From NCBI GenBank assembly GCA_046706145.1, contig JBJKPP010000203.1:1-11010 (forward strand): a stretch of DNA of 11,010 bases. Reading direction: 5' to 3'. A model generated the notes under the pieces. The model had not been told where the DNA came from and made no database searches. It saw only the letters and a list, made by a program, of their open reading frames with translations. Shown one piece after another: positions 1 through 6,951 of this stretch. This DNA comes from JBJKPP01 sp046706145 (GTDB taxonomy: Bacteria; Bacteroidota; Ignavibacteria; Ignavibacteriales; Ignavibacteriaceae). Within the stretch, counting starts at the first letter, position 1; each line of letters begins with the position of its first letter. The translations under genes and the position numbers were made by a program.

Positions 1-1534
1 AAATAAATCTATTTCCATCTGCCGATAAAGTTGTGTCATTACCAAGTTGCAGCGACCAGCTATTTCCACCATCTATTGTTTTAAGAATAACTCCACCATT
101 AACATCCAATCCACTGCCGGAAGCCCACCCAACATTCTTATTTACAAAATAAAGAGAAGTTAATGTTCCGTAGTCAGTTCCATTTGCTTGCTGCGATTCC
201 CAATTGTCACCGCCGTCCGTTGTCTTCAAAATTACCCCTTCATTACCGGCCACCCAGCCAGTATCCTTGTTTATAAAAAACATTGTTTGAAGAACATGTT
301 CGGTAGGTTGAATAATATTCCATGTTAAGCCGCCGTCTGTAGTTTTAAGCAGCGAACCGTTGCCGAGCAGGTACCCGTTATTCTCATCGGCAAAACATAC
401 TTTTACGAAATTGAATTTAAAACCAGTGTTCAGCTCTACCCAATTATTTCCACCATCAGTAGTTTTGAAAACAGTACCGTTTAGTCCTACAGTCCAGCCG
501 ATATTATTATTTGCTGCAGGTTGTCTCAAAAAGAAGATATCAAGCAAACCATAACCGGTTAATTCTGAAGACCACGTTTTGCCCTCATCCGTGGTCTTGA
601 TTAAGCCATTATATCCAACGGCCCAACCAGTAAATGAATTAACGAAATAAACGTTTCTTAACACGGAGTTATAGTTACTTTCTCTTAGCTTCCATTTGAG
701 TTTACCGGAAATAGTAAATACGCCACTTGTATCTGAAACAGAAGGATTATTAAAATCACTTATCCTAATTAAGCACGAATCTGAAACTTTGTTAGGAACC
801 AAAAAGGTATATTCATTCGAATAATCATATTGACTGGTAGTATCAAGACTTTGCCAAGTAATTCCGTTATCTGTTGATAATTCTATAAGAACGCTATTCA
901 CGTTTGATGAATTCCACTGAACCTCTGCTCTCGCACCAACTTTCCAGTTCACTTTAGCTTTTAGAGAAACTAAGGTAAGCGAAGTATCCACACTGGATGT
1001 TTTATATAAAGGAGTTACAGTTTTTGAAATCGCGTTTATTATTGTTGAAGAAAGTAAATTTCCGTTGCCGTTAAATTCAGCACTAAATGTTATTTGAGAA
1101 TTGTTATCATCTAATTGACCACCCGGAAGATTTATTATTTTGCTGTTGGAAGTTCCCGAAAGAATTACGTTTCCATTATGATCAACGCTTAATGATATTA
1201 TTTTCTCATCGCCGTTCCCGCCTATGTTTTCAGCCCAAACTATTTTTCCATGGAAATCATATTTTGCCAGAAAAATATCGCTTTGACCGTTGTTCTTAAG
1301 ATTATTATCTCCAAAAGTCAAAGTTGAATTTGTATAATTCCCCGCCACATAACTATTGCCCAGACTGTCAGACACAATTTTATTGTTTAAATATTGCTGC
1401 GCTAAGGACGGTACTTGTAAAAAGAATGTTAGGGTTAAAAGTATAAGAAAACTTACTTGCCAGATAAGCAAATTTAATTTAGTTGATTTTTTTTCTACCT
1501 GGATGAATTTATTTCTGTTTAACATGCTCTTCAT
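1..1534 (-). CDS. Secreted SBBP/Ig-like/YCF48-repeat protein, 3' end beyond window
   Basis: Partial minus-strand frame of 511 residues with no stop, leaving the window at its C-terminal side. The start at 1534 was chosen because a signal peptide follows: a basic N-terminus, a hydrophobic stretch at about residues 22-41, and a signal peptidase site after Ser-Leu-Ala45. A second in-frame ATG lies three codons downstream (1525). Residues about 46-135 resemble an SBBP-type beta-propeller segment (NSYVAGNY, DIFLAKYD, GKIVWAENIGG). Residues about 190-275 resemble the Ig-like module with 'STDNGITW' and 'RISDFNNPSVSDTSGVFTI'. From about residue 280 there are five YCF48/BNR-like blades, each with a GW..G...G...KTTDGG..W core, repeating every 40-48 residues. 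Such proteins are usually exported surface or adhesin-like proteins of Bacteroidota relatives, often type IX secretion cargo. The diagnostic C-terminal sorting domain would lie outside the window, so that is inference. The ligand or function is unknown. Confidence 0.88.
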   Translation of the reverse strand, partial: MKSMLNRNKFIQVEKKSTKLNLLIWQVSFLILLTLTFFLQVPSLAQQYLNNKIVSDSLGNSYVAGNYTNSTLTFGDNNLKNNGQSDIFLAKYDFHGKIVWAENIGGNGDEKIISLSVDHNGNVILSGTSNSKIINLPGGQLDDNNSQITFSAEFNGNGNLLSSTIINAISKTVTPLYKTSSVDTSLTLVSLKAKVNWKVGARAEVQWNSSNVNSVLIELSTDNGITWQSLDTTSQYDYSNEYTFLVPNKVSDSCLIRISDFNNPSVSDTSGVFTISGKLKWKLRESNYNSVLRNVYFVNSFTGWAVGYNGLIKTTDEGKTWSSELTGYGLLDIFFLRQPAANNNIGWTVGLNGTVFKTTDGGNNWVELNTGFKFNFVKVCFADENNGYLLGNGSLLKTTDGGLTWNIIQPTEHVLQTMFFINKDTGWVAGNEGVILKTTDGGDNWESQQANGTDYGTLTSLYFVNKNVGWASGSGLDVNGGVILKTIDGGNSWSLQLGNDTTLSADGNRFI

Positions 1535-1780
1535 TTTTCTCTAATTTTCTAGTTTACCTTTTTATCCAAATATTAATCCAAACTTTTGGATGTCCCAATC
1601 TGGGTAAAAAAGTTCGAAAAAGTGAAAAATTCGAACATTTTCAAAACTTTTGGCCAAATTCCGTATGGTTCAAAATGAGACCTAATCTTAAATTCAAATT
1701 TAAAGGTTAATATTAAGACCCTATATATTTTCGACCAATTCTAATTGATGCTCAACTCAATTTTTTATCTAATTTATCCC
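1535..1780. promoter_or_regulatory. Intergenic region upstream of the secreted repeat protein
   Basis: This 246-nt AT-rich gap lies between the stop of the DUF4922-like gene and the start of the secreted repeat protein, both on the minus strand. It should hold the end of the four-gene operon and the promoter of the repeat protein. I see a hairpin with a T-tract (1607-1641), a 10-bp direct repeat AAACTTTTGG (1580-1589 and 1644-1653) and the palindrome TTTGGCCAAA (1649-1658). A minus-strand AATATTTG close to the start partly resembles the Bacteroidota -7 element, but the spacing is imperfect. No convincing promoter can be assigned. Confidence 0.4.
1607..1641 (-). terminator. Candidate intrinsic terminator of the minus-strand operon
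   Basis: Perfect 7-nt arms GTTCGAA (1612-1618) and TTCGAAC (1630-1636) enclose an 11-nt loop. After one mismatch the pairing continues through four A:T pairs (1607-1610 with 1638-1641). Read on the minus strand, the stem is followed directly by six T residues, as expected of a rho-independent terminator for the genes ending at 1781. The stem is short and holds only three G:C pairs. It also sits about 140 nt past the stop codon and near the next gene's start, so an operator for the secreted protein gene is a real alternative. Confidence 0.42.
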
Positions 1781-2806
1781 TCAATTCTCCCCGCCCACAA
1801 GTAGATGTTCTTTTATAAAATGAAACCGTTCCTTTGAAACGATAATTTCATCAAATACTTCTTTTATGATTCCCTCATTAATTTTAACAAAATCTCCTTC
1901 TAATGGTGCGATACATACCCCCCCCAAATCGACTGCGGCTGGACTCCATAGCAACTTCTTGTTGCCCTCTTCAAAGTAATGATGAGGTCTGTGTTTTTGC
2001 CTTAAGAAAACCAATACCTTCCAGCCAATTTTGCTTTCATAAAAAGAAATAATATTCATCATCGGTTCTTTAGATATAGCCTGCTGATTTTTATTCAATA
2101 AATCATACATTTTTAGGAAATATTCGTTTAAATAATCTCTGTCTTCACCTTCTAAAGAAATAATTTTTCTTAGTCCATCATCAATTGCAGAAATTATTAT
2201 GTTTTCATTCTCCAGAAGGATTTCACCAAATTCATTTTTTAATGAGTAAAATTCATCCTCTATCGGCATAAAATTTTTTGAACCAGCTTGAAAATGAAGG
2301 TGATCAGGAGCTGAAGCGCCGCATTCGGGACCATTATAAAAAACCGTGTAATGTTTTGACAGGTCCTTAGATAAATTTAAAAAATCTAAAAAGTTTTTTT
2401 CTATTGATTGCGGAACGTGATTTATGTTCGCAAGGGTGAAATGCTCTGGAAAAATTGGGAAAGGATTTGCTAGGATAAAATAATTTTCTTTATACAAAAT
2501 GCCTTTTTGTTCCTGTGGCAAATTTTCAAAACAAAGGAAACAGTCTCTTTCCTTTATGGATTTCTTATCAACTTTAGCAGATGAAGAAATTATTCTTCCA
2601 GGATTGAACTGAAAATTTATTTTATAGCCTTTAAAGTGAAATGTTCTGAGTTTTACAGATTGCAGAGATTCATATCCTTGTTTTAGAAGGGGCCAGTCTA
2701 GTAGTTGTTTTTTTATTAGTAATCTTGCTGCATTGGAATAATCCTCTTGTACAATCAAATTATCAATTTGTAAATCAGCTATTTGAATTTCTTCTAGTTT
2801 TCTCAT
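1781..2806 (-). CDS. DUF4922-like HIT/GalT-fold protein (GDP-hexose phosphorylase-like)
   Basis: A 341-residue protein that I recognise as similar to DUF4922 proteins of Bacteroidota, within the HIT/GalT/Ap4A-phosphorylase superfamily. Visible features are a Cys-X2-Cys pair (C89, C92) as in zinc-bearing GalT proteins, a 'PEHFTL' strand around residues 120-125, and the histidine triad-type motif H169-L-H171-F-Q173 preceded by 'CGASAPD'. Conserved-looking C-terminal segments include 'RQKHRPHHY' (269-277) and 'WSPAAVDLGGVC' (287-298). Relatives such as plant GDP-L-galactose phosphorylase and GDP-D-glucose phosphorylase release a sugar phosphate and GDP from a GDP-hexose; H171 would be the nucleophile. 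The substrate here cannot be read from the sequence. There is no signal peptide or membrane segment, so it is probably cytoplasmic. It is last in the operon, 17 nt after the double glycosyltransferase gene, which suggests a role in nucleotide-sugar supply or recycling. The start ATG has no clear Shine-Dalgarno sequence. Confidence 0.8.
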   Translation of the reverse strand: MRKLEEIQIADLQIDNLIVQEDYSNAARLLIKKQLLDWPLLKQGYESLQSVKLRTFHFKGYKINFQFNPGRIISSSAKVDKKSIKERDCFLCFENLPQEQKGILYKENYFILANPFPIFPEHFTLANINHVPQSIEKNFLDFLNLSKDLSKHYTVFYNGPECGASAPDHLHFQAGSKNFMPIEDEFYSLKNEFGEILLENENIIISAIDDGLRKIISLEGEDRDYLNEYFLKMYDLLNKNQQAISKEPMMNIISFYESKIGWKVLVFLRQKHRPHHYFEEGNKKLLWSPAAVDLGGVCIAPLEGDFVKINEGIIKEVFDEIIVSKERFHFIKEHLLVGGEN

Positions 2807-2823
2807 TAATAATTTTGTCAGGA

Positions 2824-4326
2824 TTATTTCTTGTTTAGTTTTATTCTGGCGAAGATTTCCATTGTTCTAATTTTATCTTTGTAAAAATTGTTTGCATTAA
2901 CCTTTTCTATCGGTAAAGCCGCATCTGAGTTTCCCTCCCACCTTCTGCACAAATATACCGGCTCATAGATTCTCGCAATTTGATAATTTCTGGAAAGCGC
3001 CAAACCTACGGCATAGTCTTCTCCATAACTTACGTTTGGAATATTTAATTTTCTCAGGAGCGGAGTATAAAAAGAACGCGGGGCTCCAAGTCCATTAATC
3101 CTAAGTGCATTATTTCTCCCGTTCTCGGCCGACCACTCTTTGTGGTCGACTATTCCCGGGGGTATTTCATTTTTATTAAAATCAGTTAATTTATAAGAGC
3201 CAATAACCATTGCGCTTTTTTCCTCTTTAAACTTGTTAACTATCTTTTGCAATGTATTTTCAAAATACAAATCATCGCTGTCAAGCTGGCATGCATACTT
3301 TCCGCATTTCGGATGATGGACAGCCTCATTCCAGCAGCCCCCGATTGCAAGGTTGTTACTATAAGGGATAATGTGAATCAGTCTTTTGTTTTTTTCAGAA
3401 AGTTCTTTCAAGATTTCAGTAGTGCCATCAGTGGAATGATTATCAACTACAATACAATTGAATTCAAAATCTGTTTTTTGAGACAGCGCTGAATCTACTG
3501 CATCTTTTATTGTTTTAGATCTGTTTTTAACCGGGATAATTATAGATGCTTCAACTTTCCACGTAGTGGACGAATTTTGTGGACTACTTTTCACAGGTTT
3601 TACTTGCTTGAACTTAGGTTTTAAATATGCTCCAATTCTCTTTAAGTGTTCAGTTGCCGCTTTTTCCATCTCAATTTGAACAACGCGGGCTTTAGGATTA
3701 ACATAATCAAACTGCTTTTCACCTGATTTCCTAGAATCTGTTTCTGCTGAGTAATAAAGATATTCCGGGATTCTTAAAATTCTCGATTTTCTTGAAACAT
3801 AAAGGCGGAAATCATAAAGCCCGGCATATTTATAATTTTGTCCGGCAGTTGCCAGATTCTGCTTTACAAACTTTTTCAGTGTTTTTGTTTTTATGAATAA
3901 AACAGGACCAAAATTAAAATCATCTCTTATGCTCCCAATCTGGTAATCAATAGTTGGAACCTTCACAGCCTCGTTTTCTTTTCCCTGAACACCGGATAAA
4001 ATAGTTTGATAATAATCCGAATATATTATTCCTGCATTCGTACTTTCAGCAATATTACAAAATCTTTCAAGTGAGTAATTTTCAAATTCAATTTTTGTTT
4101 CCTGAGTGACAAAGATTAAATAATCTGTCTGTACACAAGAACTTAATTTTTCTAAAGTTTTGCTGCTGAAAGGATTAGTAATTCTAATGCTTTTAGAATT
4201 CGGAATTTTCTTCTGCTTTTCTATTTCTAAGAGTAGCACCTCTTTAACCAAATCATGCTTGGCTAATACTTTTACTATTTTCGGTAAATATTTATTCACG
4301 TCATTAATTAGACAAACTGTAATCAT
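2824..4326 (-). CDS. Tandem-domain family 2 glycosyltransferase
   Basis: A 500-residue protein with two GT-A-like halves. The C-terminal half (about 260-490) is a clear family 2 glycosyltransferase: 'SIIIPVKNRS' (261-270), 'VVDNHSTDGT' (293-302), the metal-binding D349-S-D351 in 'QLDSDDLY', and 'GED' at 435-437 as the likely catalytic-base region. The N-terminal half (about 1-200) has the same outline, with 'TDYLIFVTQET' where the DxD would be expected and 'AGIIYSDYY' and 'IGSIRDDFNFGPV' further on. Its DxD is missing, so it probably does not bind metal in the usual way. A linker rich in Lys, Pro and Ser (about 233-258) joins the halves. No membrane segments are visible, so it probably works at the cytoplasmic face. 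The gene starts 9 nt after the GT4 gene with an AAAGGA Shine-Dalgarno-like sequence, unusual in this window. Donor and acceptor are unknown. Confidence 0.88.
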   Translation of the reverse strand: MITVCLINDVNKYLPKIVKVLAKHDLVKEVLLLEIEKQKKIPNSKSIRITNPFSSKTLEKLSSCVQTDYLIFVTQETKIEFENYSLERFCNIAESTNAGIIYSDYYQTILSGVQGKENEAVKVPTIDYQIGSIRDDFNFGPVLFIKTKTLKKFVKQNLATAGQNYKYAGLYDFRLYVSRKSRILRIPEYLYYSAETDSRKSGEKQFDYVNPKARVVQIEMEKAATEHLKRIGAYLKPKFKQVKPVKSSPQNSSTTWKVEASIIIPVKNRSKTIKDAVDSALSQKTDFEFNCIVVDNHSTDGTTEILKELSEKNKRLIHIIPYSNNLAIGGCWNEAVHHPKCGKYACQLDSDDLYFENTLQKIVNKFKEEKSAMVIGSYKLTDFNKNEIPPGIVDHKEWSAENGRNNALRINGLGAPRSFYTPLLRKLNIPNVSYGEDYAVGLALSRNYQIARIYEPVYLCRRWEGNSDAALPIEKVNANNFYKDKIRTMEIFARIKLNKK

Positions 4327-4335
4327 TATTTTCCT

Positions 4336-5442
4336 TTACAAATAAGATTTATAAAGTTCGACGACTCTGTCGGTCAGTTTTTCAATATCGAAATTCTCAA
4401 CTACTCTTTTTCTTCCGTTATTCCCCATTTCATTTCTCTTCTGGGGAGAATTTATTAATATCTCTATTTTTGCCTGTAAATCCTCACTATTTTTACTTTC
4501 AAAAAGTAATGATGTAATATCATTTAATGCTATATCAAGTACGCCGTCAGTATTTGAACAGACGGTTGGTTTTCCTACTGACATCGCTTCTATCAATGAA
4601 AGGCCAAACGCTTCAGCATGTGAGGGGAAAACAAATATATCCATTGCACCCAGCACTTCGGGAATATCTCTTCTAAATCCGGTAAATATTAAATTATTCA
4701 AGCCATGCTTTTTCGCTAAATTCTTAATTTTATCCTCGTACTTATCTTCTCCCCTGCTTGCTTCTCCTACCACGAGAAATTTAAGATTTGTGTGTTGCTT
4801 TGTAAGATTCTTCGCAGCTTCTATAAATTCTTCATGTCCTTTGCCGGGACTAAATCTTCCAAGCATTCCGATGACGATTTCCTTATCTCCAATAGAAAAT
4901 TCTTTTCTGACTTTCTTGCAATCAATTTTTTCCGAATTGAATATTGATGTATCTATTCCGTCAGGCAGAAGGACAACTTTCTTTTCCTCCAAAGGTGTTG
5001 TATCCACAATATTTTTTTTGATTACCCGGCTTATTGCAAATGCAGTTGTCACCCTATCGTAAAGGATTTTATGCAGCTTATCCCTTTTAACTACAAAAGA
5101 GCCAACATGTTTTGTTAAAAATAGCGGGATATTACTATTCAATAATTTAAGCGCAGGAACTAAATGCCATAAATCTTTTGAAGCTTGTGTATGTACCATA
5201 TCGTAATTTCCCCTGCGAAGAATCGACATAACTTTCAAAATGCCTAAGGGATTTACATAGCCGTAGGATTTTACGGTATTTACAATAGTACCCAAGTTAC
5301 GACCTTCAAGATGCATCCTGGATTCTGCAACACATAATAATTCACAATTAATATTTCTTTTCAAGAGTTGTCTAATTGAGGTAAGGGTGTACATCTCCAT
5401 TCCACCCCAACTTTTAGAAAGGCAAGAGTAGAGAATTTTCAT
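4336..5442 (-). CDS. Family 4 (GT-B fold) glycosyltransferase
   Basis: A complete 368-residue protein of the usual length for retaining GT4 enzymes. The N-terminal acceptor domain begins with 'MKILYSCLSKSWGGMEMYT', where a GG loop follows the first strand, and includes 'YDMVHTQASKD' (80-90). The hinge and donor domain begin near 'LLPDGIDTSIF' (158-168). 'GMLGRFSPGKGHEEFIEAA' (192-210) is the diphosphate-contacting region. The EX7E motif is E277-AFGLSLI-E285, followed by 'AMSVGKPTVCS'. The family transfers a sugar from an NDP-sugar to a lipid-linked or glycan acceptor at the cytoplasmic face of the inner membrane; the specific sugar cannot be inferred. It is second in the operon, 8 nt after the SpoIID-like gene and 9 nt before the double GT2 gene, so co-translation is likely. 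Confidence 0.93.
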   Translation of the reverse strand: MKILYSCLSKSWGGMEMYTLTSIRQLLKRNINCELLCVAESRMHLEGRNLGTIVNTVKSYGYVNPLGILKVMSILRRGNYDMVHTQASKDLWHLVPALKLLNSNIPLFLTKHVGSFVVKRDKLHKILYDRVTTAFAISRVIKKNIVDTTPLEEKKVVLLPDGIDTSIFNSEKIDCKKVRKEFSIGDKEIVIGMLGRFSPGKGHEEFIEAAKNLTKQHTNLKFLVVGEASRGEDKYEDKIKNLAKKHGLNNLIFTGFRRDIPEVLGAMDIFVFPSHAEAFGLSLIEAMSVGKPTVCSNTDGVLDIALNDITSLLFESKNSEDLQAKIEILINSPQKRNEMGNNGRKRVVENFDIEKLTDRVVELYKSYL

Positions 5443-5450
5443 CTGAGCAT

Positions 5451-6803
5451 CTAATATACTTTCTTCAAACTCGCGTGCTTGAAATAATGAGATAATATTT
5501 CATCGAACATATAACCTTTTTCCGCCATTAGAGCAGCACCAATTTGGCATAGACCTACTCCGTGTCCCCAGCCAGCACCATAAATAATAAATTTTTGAGG
5601 AACATTATTTTTCATTTCAGATTTTTCAATATAAATAGCCGAGCTATATAAATGTGTCTCAGAAAGCACTTTCCTTATTTCCAATTCCTTTCCAATGATC
5701 AAAGTTTTTTGGGAACCAACAATTTTGAGCTTTATTAATCTCGAGGAAGGCCCCCTTAAAACCGGAATCAAATCAATTATATCTCCAAAGTCAGCACCTG
5801 TATTTTTCCTAATCAGTTCTGCTATATCGCTCTGTTTATATTCAATCTTCCACCTATAAAAATCAGTCGTTTCCTGGTCATAATCTAACAATACCTGGGC
5901 CAAAGTTGTTTTATCGTTTGTATTACAAAAAGCAGCGGGTCTTCCTTTAATCCATTTCTCTACATTTTTCTCTTTTGAAAAGTCTAAATTGTAGTTCTCG
6001 GGTTCAAACTTGTAATCAACTATTGAGGAGAGATAAGGATACTTCTTATCCTCCCAAACATTTTCATACGGTTCGGAGATTCCGCCGCATGCTTTTGAAT
6101 ATCTTGTATCACATATTTCATCTTTATAAGAAAGAACCATTCCCCTTGTTTCCTCGATAGCTCTTCTAGCAACGTTAGTAAATATCTTTGTTATTCCTTG
6201 GTATCTTTGACAATGGTCATCCGCACAAACATCGAACAAAATATGATCGTCTCTATCATACCACTTAATATATTCCCCTTCCGTCTCAGCAATACTTTTT
6301 TCCTTAACCTTTTGTTTCTGTATTTTCTTCGTTCCCATTAATTGGGCGAGAAGCCAACTCCTCGACACAATTGCGTGTGCCTTCAATAAATTAATTGAGC
6401 TCCTCGCGCTCATCTCTGATGAAATCACACTTAACAAATATGTTTCGACGGAAATCACATTCATTAAAACAATTTTACTTCCGTCTTTCTTCAGTTTCAA
6501 AATGCCTGAAAATCTCTGATTCTCCTTCCTCTGCCAGTGAAATTTCACCCCAATAGTTACACCTCTTATTAGAAAGGAATCTACTTCAGGATCAGTAGGA
6601 TGGAATTCTATTTCATTTGAAACAAGTATTTTTTCATTTCCATATCTGCATACAATTTTATCCTCAATTAACTCAGCGGAAAATTTACCGTCAAAAGTTT
6701 TATTAAAACCTTCTGATTTAAAATCACCGTAAAGTTCAAAACTGACTTTATCCTGAGTAAGAATTCCCACACTAATTAGTGGTTCTTCTTTCAGCTTTTG
6801 CAT
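5451..6803 (-). CDS. SpoIID/LytB-domain protein without signal peptide
   Basis: A 450-residue protein with the SpoIID/LytB fold across its whole length. Hallmarks are 'VISVETYLLSVISSEM' (116-131) with E130 at the place of the catalytic glutamate of SpoIID, 'KAHAIVSRSW' (141-150), 'ACGGISEPYENVWED' around 238-252, and 'WGHGVGLCQIGA' (412-423). Residues H187, C193, H197 and C198 form a His/Cys cluster similar to the zinc site I recall in the Clostridioides difficile SpoIID structure. SpoIID is a lytic transglycosylase acting on stem-peptide-free glycan strands outside the cytoplasm. This copy begins directly with the domain ('EPLISVGIL') and has no hydrophobic leader. The next in-frame stop lies about 14 codons upstream (6846-6848) with no ATG, GTG or TTG between, so a missed signal peptide is unlikely. 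It is the first gene of the operon. In this setting it may act on a cytoplasmic glycan, use another export route, or have a new role. Confidence 0.87.
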   Translation of the reverse strand: MQKLKEEPLISVGILTQDKVSFELYGDFKSEGFNKTFDGKFSAELIEDKIVCRYGNEKILVSNEIEFHPTDPEVDSFLIRGVTIGVKFHWQRKENQRFSGILKLKKDGSKIVLMNVISVETYLLSVISSEMSARSSINLLKAHAIVSRSWLLAQLMGTKKIQKQKVKEKSIAETEGEYIKWYDRDDHILFDVCADDHCQRYQGITKIFTNVARRAIEETRGMVLSYKDEICDTRYSKACGGISEPYENVWEDKKYPYLSSIVDYKFEPENYNLDFSKEKNVEKWIKGRPAAFCNTNDKTTLAQVLLDYDQETTDFYRWKIEYKQSDIAELIRKNTGADFGDIIDLIPVLRGPSSRLIKLKIVGSQKTLIIGKELEIRKVLSETHLYSSAIYIEKSEMKNNVPQKFIIYGAGWGHGVGLCQIGAALMAEKGYMFDEILSHYFKHASLKKVY

Positions 6804-6951
6804 AAACCAAATCTCGTCTAATTGGAAGTAATAAAATATAAAATTTCAGTTTCAGAAAACGCACAAAATGTGAGTGATAACAGTCCAAATTGGTAATTTG
6901 GCTTAATCTTCTTAATTTTTGTTTTAAAAAAGAGCATAATATCAAAGTTTT
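6804..6951. promoter_or_regulatory. Divergent control region with a 7-3-7 dyad
   Basis: These 148 nt separate the divergently transcribed SpoIID-like operon (minus) and arginase gene (plus), so promoters for both should lie here. The clearest structure is the dyad CCAAATT (6885-6891), spacer GGT, AATTTGG (6895-6901), almost central in the gap. It has the form of a binding site for a dimeric regulator, or it could simply be AT-rich chance. No exact Bacteroidota-type TTG/TAnnTTTG promoter or sigma-70 pair was found on either strand. Confidence 0.4.

Noticed and set aside
66..590. Repeated CC(A/G)CC(A/G)TC motifs every 120-144 nt suggested a DNA repeat array.
   Set aside because: They are the codons for the recurring Asp-Gly-Gly of the YCF48-like blades, so protein repeats explain them. 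Spacing is uneven and the surrounding DNA has diverged, so this is not a CRISPR array.
1087..1544. Two short plus-strand open frames opposite the secreted repeat protein.
   Set aside because: The minus strand carries a continuous 511-codon frame with signal peptide and repeat motifs here. The plus-strand peptides look like the usual antisense shadows.
3247..3492. Plus-strand open frame opposite the double glycosyltransferase gene.
   Set aside because: It overlaps a strongly supported coding frame with clear family motifs, and its own translation has no recognisable domain. The same holds for the other open frames antisense to the operon, arginase and alaS.
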